Shown: positions 1-10,669 of the stretch, piece after piece
Layout of the letters: each line of letters opens with the position of its first letter
How positions within the stretch are numbered: position 1 is the stretch's first letter
NCBI GenBank assembly: GCA_008711295.1
Contig: VUYV01000187.1
Location: 1,813,087 to 1,877,086 of the forward strand
Reading direction: 5' to 3'
Length of the DNA stretch: 64,000 nucleotides
From: Anarhynchus alexandrinus
Taxonomy: Eukaryota; Chordata; Aves; Charadriiformes; Charadriidae
The notes under the pieces: model-generated
The model's database searches: none
Told to the model about the DNA's origin: nothing
What the model saw: the letters and a program-made list of their open reading frames with translations, nothing else
Program-made: the position numbers and the translations under genes

Positions 1-1825
1 CTCGCAAGGAGTTCTTCTTCCTGAGATGGAAGCGGCTTTTCAGAAGCGTGGTGGGAGAGGGGCTGTTCTTCTTATCTGTCGGGGAACTGCGAAGACACAC
101 CACCATACAGTTAAAAAAATGGCAGAGGGGTGACCAAAATACACTTGGTTTCCTTGCCCGGTGCTCAGAAGAGAAGCTGGGTCACCAAGCTCCACGCTGC
201 TCCCCTACCCAAGGGTGATAAGAAGCACTGAAGAGAAAATTACAAGCGAATAGGCAAGCGCGATGAATTTCTGGCAAAGGACAGATGGAGAACGAGGTGT
301 CTCACAGCCTAACTCAACTCATTCCCTTCTGCTTTTTGCTCAACAGTTGCAGGGAAGAGGATGCTGTCCTTTAGTGAGATGAGGGGGGGTTTCATCTCCC
401 CAGCTGCCAAAAATCTCCAAAACAATCCCAGCTTTTCCAAGCACCTTACTCCAGAGTCATCTTCCCAGCACAACCCACCCTCAGACACATCCCCCAGCAA
501 ACCAGGAAGACAAGGCAAGGACAGAAACCTGTGGTGAAGCGCTGATCAGAGGATCTGGGAAACAGAAGCAGGAATCAAGGCATCAGATCCTCAATCAGAG
601 CTGTGTTACCAGCTCATTGCCTCACTTGGAACAGTTATTCAGGCCACAGTCCTCCTTTTTCAAAAGCTCAGGCTTGGAGTTACCATGTCAAGAACGGAGC
701 CAAACCACACGTCCACTACGCTGAGGTTACTTCCGAGTTCAGTGGTAGAGTAGAGGTCACACAGCTGTGCCACCAATCCTCACCCCATCCCACTTGTCCC
801 TTCCCTGCAGCACAGGCTGGGCTTGCATCCAGCCCTGCTGAAAAAAGCAGCACAAAACAGATTTCCCAGCGGGAGCACAACATAATGAAGCCCTTGCAGC
901 ACTTCCACAACACCCTGGCTTTCAGAAAAAGTTCGGTCCCAACCTCTTATCTGTTTCCCCTTGACTCCCAGCCCGGTGCAAACCCCTTTGGCAGATAACT
1001 CAGCCCACACACCTTTTCCTTCCACCAAACTTAATTTATAACCTTTCCCATTGTACTCTGTCCCTGTCAGACACAGGCAGGGGGGACAACTTGCTCCATG
1101 AGAGCCCAGGAGTATCTGCTGGTCTGGCACAGCGCGTTCTCCCAAGGTAAGCTACAACAGCCACAGATCTGTCACCCATTTGACAAGGAGAAAGAAGAGC
1201 GAGAGGCTTCAAGGAGGACACTTTGGGTTACTGGTGGATAGCAGTAACCTTCCCCATGGAGGGAAGTATCAGCAGAGCATCATGGACAGTGCTTCTTCCC
1301 AGCACGCAGAGCTCCCCTCCCGTCCCTGCTCCATCCCAGGGTCTGCACAATGCTTTACGGGGACAGACCATACACGATACAGTGATTCAAGCTACTTCTC
1401 CTCCTTTCCCCAGCCCCCAACGCAACAAGGTTATGGGAATTTGAAAATGAAATCAAGACAGCTATTTCCTGCCCTTTGAATATTAGTCTGTTATTCAGGT
1501 CAGGGAGGAGTCTCTTAAGTGCTGCGGCAAAGTCTTCAGAGAAGAGGGATGGGAAATGAGAAAACCCAGCTCTGTTCGAAAGGTTAAAGTCAGAGTTACA
1601 CAGACTGCTAAAACAATTAAAACCTGAGGCCTTCCAACCCTAGAAAGCGGGATGCCTCCAGACAGAACAAAGTCACCGCACTTGGAAAGAGAAAGGCAAA
1701 TACACCCTCCAGTATACAACCACCCTCGCTGGAATTTCACTTATAGCCACCACTTACAATGAAGCCAACGGCCACAAAATACAACTAGTGCAACAACACC
1801 GCTCTGAAGACAACCAGCAACTTAC
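1..1825 (-). other. ZC3H3 intron 2 (partial)
   Basis: No exon of ZC3H3 or of any other gene could be recognised here on either strand. The open frames are short and share nothing with the rest of the ZC3H3 protein. No CR1 copy is visible. Confidence 0.7.
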
Positions 1826-4800
1826 CCCAAGCTTCCTTTTCTCTTGATGATTTTTGTCCGACTCTTCACTTTATAACTGGACAGCGCAGCGGCATCGTTG
1901 AAGGAGGACTTCACCCCGCCGAGACCAACAGAGGCAGCGCTCGGAGGCGGTGGGGCAGTGCCAGCTTGAGGGAGGTTGGGGGCTGGAGGCTTTTTCTGAT
2001 CCTCGGATCGCCACCTGAATGCTGACTTGGAGGTGGAAGGTGAGGTCTGCAGGCTAGAGGCTTTCCACTTATACTTACTGGGAGAAACACCCAGTTTGGA
2101 CTGTAGTCCCGATTTCTTCAGTTTTGCTCCCAAGTCTGCTTTTGGCGATAGTTTAGCACCTCTGTCCGCTCCACCAGCAACCTTTTTAGCACTTTCAGAA
2201 GCTCTAGGGCTGACCCATCTCTTCACAGTACGAGAGCATTTACCAGGGTTCGCTACCCACGTATAATTAGTTTTCCTGAACTTCGAAGCTTTGCTGGAGA
2301 CTGATGTTGAGGCGGCTCTTTGAAGACCAGGACCTTTGGGGACTACGGAAAACCTGTTCTTCATTGGAGACATCCCAACCACCAAAGTTGTAGCCTGAGC
2401 AGGTCTAGCACACGTCTCACCATTTCCAAGGACCTTTGGCTCTCTGAAAGCATCCCTGACTTGCTCACAACTGGACTGCCCTGGAGCCAGTGGTTCTGCC
2501 TTCCTCCGTACCAAGTGCCGAGCCGGCTCGTGGTCTGGCAACACTGAAGGCTGCTGCGGCTCCGATTTCAGCGTCACGGCGTTTTCACTGGAGCTTCTGC
2601 AGGAGATGGAGGAGCTCCCAGACACATCGCTGGCTAGATGCACCGTTCTAGGCTTATCCGACACGCTCACGTAGGCTGAACTCACGAACCGATGAGATGA
2701 ACTAAATGAAACTGAGAGAGAGGGTCTTCTCTCTTCATTTCCACTCACGTAGAGAGATTTCTGCACATTTTTACCATCACCTGGAGCAGCGACCACCGTT
2801 TTCAGCCCAGAAAACTCACAGTAAGAATCCATGTCAGCAAAACCTTCCATATCTACAAACGGACCACCCCTCTGTGGCAGCTGGATCCCCACAACTATAT
2901 TACCATCTGTGGTTAAGTCCACGTGTCTCTCTGGGGATGATTCTGGTGGCTCAGGTGTCTGGCTGTTCCCATGGCTTCCAAAAGCCCGAGACGTGCTGGC
3001 ACTTCCACCACTTCCAATGTCACACGCCGATCCCGGCGGCCGGTTGACAAGGGAGTATTTTTTCCTCCAGGAGTGGCCCTGGCGCGGCTGAAAATCCCTG
3101 GGAGCCTGTTGGGGGTACCTGGCTGAAAATGCCCCCCTCCTGCTGAACGCAGGCTGGCGGGGGTTGTTCCACCTCGGTGGTGCGGATGGCAGTGGCCGCG
3201 GTGCGTCTCCATGTGTGTTTTTATGGTCGTTAATGAGACCTAAGGGGAAGAAGACAGCATCTGTGTTAATCACCAGTCCCACGGGAGTTTGACAGCATCA
3301 CAGCACTGGTTTTCCACATGCTGCAACGAGGACGAGCGCTCTGCGCAGGCTCGCACAGGCCACGTTTCAGATAACCAGTGCTGGAAGGAAAAACTTAAAC
3401 CAAGTATCTCCCTCGATCCTCATGAAAGTCAGTAACAAAAGCAATTTCACAGGACAGTTCAACACAGGCCTGAACCACGGACTCACCCTTAACACACTGT
3501 ACTAGTGCTGTCAGCCACCTTTTGCCCTTTTACCCTCTTTTTTATGTGCCAAAATGGCTGCTTGAATTATTGGTTTTGGAGCTTAATTTTTAAAACAATG
3601 CTCACTTTATTTCCAGATACCCTGTCAGAGCAATCTCTGAGGGTTTGCTCATGCACATAGCCCAGCACAGCCACCACCAGCCCCAAACACAAAGCATAGA
3701 ATCATAATCATTTAGGCTGGAAAAGACCTTTAAGATCATCAAGTCCAACCATTAACCATTGCCAATACCACCACTAAACCATGTCCCTCAGCACCACGTC
3801 TACCCATCTTTTAAATACCTCCAGGGATGGTGACTCCACCACTTCCCTGGGCAACCTGTTCCAATGCTTGACAATCCTTTCAGTGAAGAAATTTTTCCTA
3901 ATATCCAATCTAAACCTCCCCTGGTGCAACTTGAGGCCATTTCCTCTTGTCCTATTGCTGGTTACTTGGGAGAAGAGACCGACACCGACCTCGCTACAAC
4001 CTCCCTTCAGGTAGTTATAAAGAGCAATAAGGTCTCCCCTGAGCCTCCTTTTCTCCAGGCTGAACAACCCCAGTTCCTTCAGCTGCTGTAGGTTATTTAG
4101 ACCCTTCACCAGCTTCATAGCTCTTCTTCTTCAAAGCAGCGACGAGGAGGCAGCCCCAGCTTCCCTGTTGAGTCACTGCACATCCCTCTGCCAAGCCACC
4201 ACACCTCCCCGGCACTTTGGTCAACTAACGAAGATACGTGTCAATTCATCTTCGGGAGGGTCTACACTTGTTAAGCATCAGCATTTCAAAAACCCTTTCA
4301 ACAAAAGGGATTATCAAAGGATTTTTGAGCCTTATATTTTAGGCACGTGTCAGCATAGAGAAGTTTTTCCTACAGAAGGGGTCTCAGAGCAGCATCAGCA
4401 GATCCCTCCTGGAGAAGACAAGGATGAAGTTTTCCTCCGTGTCATCACACTCCTCCCCCCACAGGAGCTCCTGGACAGAGGGACATCCCCTGCAAGGCCC
4501 TGAGTGGAGTCTGTGGCCTTACTAATGAGGAAAAATTACCTTGGGGTCTATAATTAGAGCGAGTTAGTGCTAAGAATAAGCGGTGATGCCCACCGGAGCT
4601 AGGCAAAGGCATGCAAACATATTCCCTCTCCTCTTCCACCACAATAAGGAGTCAAGGGACAGGGGGCGAAGGGCACATCCAACCACTGTGCCACCAGCCC
4701 CGGGGGCTGCAGGGCAGGGGACACCCCCTTTCCCCCAGCCAGGAGGGTCACAGGCCCTCGCTGAAGGGGCCAGCAGCGTGGGGATCCCCCCCCCCCGGGG

Positions 4801-5456
4801 GACCCCCAAACCCCCCCCCGCCCCCCCCCCCCCTCTTCCCCCCCCCCCCCGGGTTCCNNNNNNNNNNNNNNNNNNNNNNNNNNNNNNNNNNNNNNNNNNN
4901 NNNNNNNNNNNNNNNNNNNNNNNNNNNNNNNNNNNNNNNNNNNNNNNNNNNNNNNNNNNNNNNNNNNNNNNNNNNNNNNNNNNNNNNNNNNNNNNNNNNN
5001 NNNNNNNNNNNNNNNNNNNNNNNNNNNNNNNNNNNNNNNNNNNNNNNNNNNNNNNNNNNNNNNNNNNNNNNNNNNNNNNNNNNNNNNNNNNNNNNNNNNN
5101 NNNNNNNNNNNNNNNNNNNNNNNNNNNNNNNNNNNNNNNNNNNNNNNNNNNNNNNNNNNNNNNNNNNNNNNNNNNNNNNNNNNNNNNNNNNNNNNNNNNN
5201 NNNNNNNNNNNNNNNNNNNNNNNNNNNNNNNNNNNNNNNNNNNNNNNNNNNNNNNNNNNNNNNNNNNNNNNNNNNNNNNNNNNNNNNNNNNNNNNNNNNN
5301 NNNNNNNNNNNNNNNNNNNNNNNNNNNNNNNNNNNNNNNNNNNNNNNNNNNNACCACCACCACCACCACCACCACCACCACCGAGCCCCGGTCGCCCGGC
5401 CCGGCCGTACCCTGCAGCAGGCGGATCTGCCGCCACAGCCGCTCCCTCTCCTCCAT
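1826..5456 (-). CDS. ZC3H3: ZC3H3, exons 1-2 (5' part of gene, C-terminal part off the window)
   Basis: Exon 1 coding is 5411-5456 and exon 2 is 1826-3239; they join in frame (phase 1) across a 2.2 kb intron. Exon 1 starts [15 protein letters not shown] and exon 2 continues [14 protein letters not shown], matching the N-terminus of vertebrate ZC3H3. Exon 2 also carries the conserved family blocks [23 protein letters not shown] and [10 protein letters not shown]. The exon 2 acceptor is a tag at 3240-3242 and the donor GTAAG is 1825-1821 (phase 2). About 486 residues are present. The basic, serine-rich N-terminal half is seen; the CCCH zinc fingers would lie left of position 1. In other vertebrates the protein is nuclear, binds cleavage/polyadenylation factors and supports export of polyadenylated mRNA. 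The reading frame is intact. Identification is from recalled family sequence and is very likely right. Confidence 0.95.
3696..4132 (-). mobile_element. CR1 LINE fragment in ZC3H3 intron 1
   Basis: The plus strand reads the reverse of a CR1 3' end: an atcataatcatttaggctgg start, then the standard 3' UTR and tail of the second reading frame running to about 4132. It is 5'-truncated, the usual form of avian CR1. Confidence 0.9.
4784..5391. other. Assembly gap flanked by homopolymer C and (ACC)n tracts
   Basis: N run 4858-5352 (495 bases). The left side is nearly pure C (about 4787-4857) and the right side is an (ACC)n array (5353-5391), just inside ZC3H3 intron 1. Long predicted frames crossing this gap are artefacts of N translation and low complexity (polyproline or polyhistidine). 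Confidence 0.95.
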
Positions 5457-5660
5457 CCCCGCACCGCTGCCGCACCGCCCCGCACGGCGGCGTCATCTCC
5501 CTGCGCCGGGCCGTTGGCCGGTCACGTGAGCACGCGCCGTCACGTGGCGCCCGCAACCGCCGCCGTCGCTTGGCAACGGTGGCACCCGTGGCCTGCGCGG
5601 CCCAGTGGGGCCTGAGCCCGCCCCGGGGCCTATGCCGAGCCCGGACCCCCTGTCCCCAGC
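5457..5660 (-). promoter_or_regulatory. ZC3H3 CpG promoter with paired TCACGTG E-boxes
   Basis: CpG-dense sequence lies directly upstream of the ZC3H3 start codon. TCACGTGA at 5522-5529 and TCACGTGG at 5540-5547 are two E-boxes of the USF/MiT-TFE type, 18 bp apart. A cttggcaac half-site (about 5569-5577) resembles an RFX X-box half. No TATA box is seen. The transcription start is not determinable by eye. Confidence 0.65.
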
Positions 5661-5988
5661 CCGGGCGAGCCCGGTAGCCCCCAGCACAGCCTGGTCCGGC
5701 TGTCCCCAATCTCTGTCCCGTGCCCAGCTAGGTCCAGTTGTCCCTATCCCCTGTCCCCAGCCTGGGCTACCCTGGCTGTTCCCTGTCCCCATCTCCTGTT
5801 CCTTCCCCAGCCTCACCCAGCCATCCCCTGTCCCCAGCCCAGCCTGGTTCGGCTGTCCCCAGCCCCTGTCCCCAGCCTGGGCTATCACAGTTGTCCCATG
5901 TCCCGAGCACAACCCAGTCCAGCTGACCCCATCCCCTGTCCCCAGCCCAGCCTGGTTCAGCTGTCCCCATCTCCTGTCTCCATCCCAG
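5640..5988. repeat. Minisatellite, left part
   Basis: Degenerate direct repeats built on ctgtccccatcccctgtc with variants of agcctgggctatccc. The same array resumes at 6624, so it was split by the LTR insertion. Confidence 0.85.
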
Positions 5989-6623
5989 TGTGAGAAACAC
6001 GCTCACTGTATTGAATTTTAGTCCGGGGCAAATTCGGTGGAGCAAAGAATATTTATTACAGCGCTGGGAGTTACACAGGGGATTTCTCCTCCTGTGGCTC
6101 GTTTTCTCTTTAGAAATGCTTGTTTTTATTTTGTATTCCTTATACCTATTCATGTTTCTTCTTGGAACATAGTTTGCATAATCAATGAGTTTTCAGAACA
6201 CAACCCACCCCTAAATACATACTCAATGAGTTCTTAGAATGCAACCCACCCCCAAATACATACTCAATGATTTCTTGGAATGCAACCCACCCCAAACATG
6301 CTCCCTCCCTTCTAGCGGCGCAGGCGCTGTGCTTCCTCAGGGGTCTTCTTGGTAGTCGTTGGAGGGAGGCTTGAAGTCTTTATCACCATGTCCTTCTTGT
6401 GGCTTCTTTATTCTTTACACTTCTGTGGTTATCTTTGCTAGCTACACTACCCTTTGTTTTGCAAGGGTTTGCTACTTTCAACTGTTGCTTTCGTCTGATA
6501 TCCTATCTAGCGCTATCCCTTTTCCAAAGGCATAGCAAGCACACACCCATCTTAGCTGAAGCCATAGCAAGCACCCATTCATTTTAGCTGAAGCAAAATT
6601 CTTTTGTTAAATTACGTATTACA
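5989..6623 (-). mobile_element. Solo LTR of an endogenous retrovirus
   Basis: A 635-bp block of unrelated sequence interrupts the minisatellite. Its ends are TG...CA (tgtgagaa at left, cgtattaca at right) and it is flanked by the 4-bp direct repeat CCAG (5985-5988 and 6624-6627). On the minus strand there is a TATAAGG box (about 6137-6143) followed by AATAAA (about 6044-6049), which orients the LTR minus. No internal retroviral sequence is present, so it is a recombined solo LTR. A 4-bp target duplication is typical of gammaretrovirus-like elements. Confidence 0.8.
6183..6300. repeat. Three 40-bp direct repeats in the LTR U3
   Basis: Three imperfect copies of about 40 bp, each starting caatga and containing caacccacccc and (in two) aaatacatact. 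Repeated U3 motifs in LTRs often act as enhancers; that role is inference here. Confidence 0.75.
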
Positions 6624-7030
6624 CCAGTCTGGTCAAGCTGTCCCCATCCCCTGTCCCCAGCCTGGGCTATCCCAAAAATCCCCTGTCCCCATGTCAGCTT
6701 GGTCCAGCTGTCCCCATCCCCTGTCCCCAGATTGGGCTATCCTGGCTGTCCCCCATCCCAGCCTGGTTCAGCTGTCCCCATCCCCTGTCCCCAGATGGGA
6801 CTATCCCAAGCGTCCCCTGTCCCCATCCCAGCCTGGTCCAGCTGTCCCCATCCCCTGTCCCCAGTCTGGGCTATTCCGGCTGTCCCTTGTCCCCATCCCT
6901 GTCTGGTCCACCTCTCCCCATCTCCTGTCCCTTTCTCAGCCTGGTCCAGCTGTCCCCATCCCCTGTCCCCTGCCCAGCCTTATCCAGCCATCCCCTGTCC
7001 CCATCCCCTGTCCCCTGCTTGTCTCTGCCT
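6624..7030. repeat. Minisatellite, right part
   Basis: Continuation of the array at 5640-5988 with the same units (cagctgtccccatcccctgt, cagcctggtc). Open frames through it are repeat translations, not genes. Confidence 0.85.
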
Positions 7031-10000
7031 TTTCCCATCATGAGTGTCTGCCAGTGGCCCATCATCTCCCTCAGCCTGCACCTGCAGGCACAAGGGGGAG
7101 GACATTCTGGTGGCCCCATAGGACCATCTCCAGCAAGGAAACTCTAATTTTGCACATCAGCCTTCAGAGTCCTTATTTCTCATACTTTGGCTGGAGTTGT
7201 TCAAAAAGTTTTGCAGGAGAAATAGTCCCGAAGCTGAGCTGCAACGGTTACTTGTGGTAGTGATGGAAACCATTGCAGCTTCCTGCAAGAACGGGCAAGT
7301 TTTGTTCCTAATTTAAAGTCTTTGTTGTCCATTAGATGTGCTGGTAAGGCTTCAGCAGCAGCAGAGCAAAATAGCTGCTCCAGTCGGGGTAATTTTGAGA
7401 CATGGTCTGGGCATGGGAATTTGCACCTTCTAATTAAGCCAAAAGGGGGGTAAGTGGCTCTGCAACACTACTTTTGCTAATTAAGCAAAAAAAGGAAGTA
7501 AGTGGCTCTGCAAGTTGCAGTTTGTAACACGTTTCATGGGCAGCTCTGAGGGCAGTTCACATTCTCCCCCATCACTCAATTCCTCCCAGAAACTAGGGGT
7601 AAATCAAGAACAGAAGGCAGTGTTCTTAGGTCTGGTCACAGTCCCTATCCCCTAAAAGGATTTTCTTTGTCCTGAACTGTACTTTAGAGCACGTGTCCCA
7701 TCCTGAAAGTCAGATGGCCCCGTGTTACCAGTATAAATGAGGAGTATCCACAAAGTGCAATTGAGAGCACAGAGAAGCATGTAATTTATATGGACATTAT
7801 CCATACGAAGTTTGTTTTCTGAATAATTTCAGTTTTCCCTAAGGGAATAAAACCTATAACTTTAAACAAAGCCGTAACAGAACCTCAAGTCTGCGAAGGA
7901 GATAAAAATCCAGGCTAAAATTATTTTTTAAACAATTTGGGGAAAAAAAGCCGAGCCAAGTAGCTGCACCAGCACAACGCTATTTCCTTCTAAACACTCC
8001 CATGATGGGAACTTTAGAAAAGCAACCGATCATCAACCTTAAATCGTTTAAAACAGAAGCTGTCCCTTGGGACATCTCGCTTCCCGTCGCAGTTAGGGAG
8101 CTCAGCCTGTCCCAGCTCTGATCAAACAACGTCCCCAGAGCGAGCCCACGATTCGCCTGCTCGGAAAGGCAGATTTAGTAAATTATTTACCGCCTGTTTA
8201 GTGGCCTTCTAAAGCGATTCAGCGGTGGAATATGGGGAAGAGCCAGCTCGTAGGAATAAACCACTTTGTATGGATTGTAGCAAAGGCTTCAAAATACAAA
8301 GCAGGCAGGGAGCCTGGCCTTTATTTGCCTCCCCTGAAGCCCTAAGACTACAAAAATAAAAACCCTGCGGCCTCTCTTGTTGCAATGCCTTGCATGTATG
8401 GGAACAGGCTGGGGACCAGGCGGGCAGAGATGGCAGATCTCCTCCCTTTCGGTGGCCTCAGATCAGCTCCGATCGATCACAACTCCCCACCCAGAGTTTC
8501 GTAATCGCTTTAAACTGGCAGAAATTGGCACTTCTGCCAAAAGAATCCTCCTCCGCTCCCAGCTGCTTGTTCCCTCCCTTGTGCTGGCACAAGGATTCGG
8601 GCGGCTTGCATAAATGAGCTAGAACGGGCTGCTCTGAATTAAAATTAATTCAGCACACGCAGAGGAAAAGCTAATTTTTAACACAGGGAAGCCATGGATC
8701 CACCACTCCCACAAACCCCAACCTCGGGAAAGAGTGAGCTAAAAGCAGTGGGCCCTGTTTTGTCAATCTACGCCAAAATACATAACTAGAAAAAGCAAAG
8801 TACGGGGCAAGGGAGTGCTGGAGGGCCTTGGGCCACTTGGGATCCTCCTTGGATGCTCCTTGGGTGCTCCCAGTAAGGAGATCTTCGGTGGGGTGGGGGC
8901 ATTCAGAGCAGCAAGGGCACCATTTTAAGCATGAACCGGATCTTCTCTGGGGGACTGGAGAGAAGCATCCTGCCTCGGGGCAAACAGTTGGCATGGTTTC
9001 ATATATCTCCCCCGAGATGCATGCGAGGGTAAAGGAGAGACAAGGATGCTGCATCACCAAAATAAATGCTTTTTTACTTTTCAGCCCACCGTGAGGAAGC
9101 ACCGCCCATTCAGCCGCCTCACCACTCGATGCCCGCTACGAGCAACACATCTGAAAGCTGCGGGAATTCACGGCGCTTGTTCTTCTTTGTTCATAGCACT
9201 ACGCTTGTATGACACTTGTTTGTAAGTCTAATTTAATTAAAAAAACAGTAAAAAGCAAATGCAGGTTTTTGACGCTGCGCTGGCAGGGTGTCTGCATGTG
9301 AGAGAATGCCCCGGGGAGGGTAGCACATTTAAGAGAAATTAAATTGTCTCATTCAGCCCAGAATAAACATGGTGCTAATCCCTCTAATGGCCTTAAACAT
9401 CACCCGAACTGCGGATCCAGTGACAAGCGTGCAGTAGGACCCAATTAAGCTGCTCACACGTTTGAAATCATGGCCTCATCAGCTTTGGTTTAGTCTGGAG
9501 TCTCTCGATGGCTTTCCGCAAACTTGCTGAGACAAGCTAAACCACCAAACTTCATTAAGCGCTGCACCAGCAGATTGCAGAGACCTGATGACAGGGTGAG
9601 TGGGAGGCACTGGTGTTTCTGCCACCTGCTCCCACGAGAGGGTTTACGAAGGCACAGGGATCTCCTAGGATCCCGGGATCCTCCAGCATTGCCTAAAACA
9701 CCCAGCACTGCCTGGGATCCATCTGCAGGAGCATCGTGTATAGGCCAGCAGAGTAATTATTCTCTCTGGGGCACCTGTGAGCCTCTCGCATGCTTTTGGG
9801 GAGATGCATTAATAAAAATGTAGAAAACATGGTGAGAATCCAGAAGGAAGCGGAAAATCAAAAGGGTAAAGGTTTAAAAAACATCACCTATGAAGAAAAC
9901 CTGAAAGATTTTCAGGTTTTGATAAAAAAAAAAAAAAAAGGAAGGGAAATAATATTAGAAATAGATCTCTAATTAAGTGTGCTTGATGTTCACTGGCGGT

Positions 10001-10221
10001 AGTAAAGGAGGAATTAGCTTCATTTGCAGCAAAGGAGATTCAAGTTACAGCTCAGGAAAATTTTTCCAGCTATCCAGAGAAGAGGTTACCTTGGGAAGAT
10101 GGAAACTTTAAGGTAAGTGTGTTCCTGGGGTGGTCGAGACGTGCTGAACCCTGCTGGTGGGTCTAATTTAGGTGTCCTCCTCAGTTTGTTTTCAACCTTT
10201 GTTTCTACAGCCTTGTTGGCC
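7031..10221. other. Intergenic sequence, no gene recognised
   Basis: Both strands were scanned through the open frames and no family was recognised. There is a short direct duplication of about 50 bp at 7430-7530 (taagtggctctgcaa twice) and an A-rich run near 9925-9940. Confidence 0.6.
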
Positions 10222-10525
10222 CATGCCCAACCCCTTGCCATGGGCAGCAACATCTTACTAGACGAGGTTGCTCAGAGCTCTGTCCAACCTGGCCTGGAAT
10301 GTTTCCAGGGATGGGGCAGCCACCACCTCTCCGGGCAACCTGGGCCAGCGTCTCACCACCCTCAGAGTAAGGAATTTGTTCCTTATATCTATCTGAACCT
10401 CCCATCTCTCAGTGTAAAACCGTTACCCCTTGTCCTGTCACTACAGACCCTACTAAAAAGTCTGTCTGTCCTTCTCAGCAGGGCTGCTCTCCGTCCATTC
10501 ATCCCCCAGCCTTTACTGATACTTG
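10222..10525 (-). mobile_element. CR1 LINE fragment
   Basis: Reverse-oriented CR1 3' region (ccatgcccaaccccttgcca onward), truncated at both ends. Confidence 0.85.
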
Positions 10526-10593
10526 CAACACAAGAAGATAGTATTGGATTATTTCATTTAGGCTTGAAACTAAATAGACACCTCTAATCATCT

Positions 10594-10668
10594 ATGGCAG
10601 GGAGGGTTGGAACTCGTTGATCTTCAAGATCCTTTCCAACCTAAACCATTCTATGATTCTATGAATCA
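10594..10668 (+). mobile_element. Short CR1 3' end
   Basis: Ends in the CR1 terminus ccattctatgattctatga; opposite in orientation to the copy just before it. Confidence 0.85.
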
Positions 10669-10669
10669 T

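Noticed and set aside
4570..5709. Long open frames on both strands rich in Pro, His or Gly
   Set aside because: They run through 495 Ns and flanking C and ACC tracts; only 5411-5456 on the minus strand is real coding (ZC3H3 exon 1).
5640..7030. Regular direct repeats resembling a CRISPR array
   Set aside because: No constant-length unique spacers; units are degenerate and contiguous in a vertebrate context, so a minisatellite.
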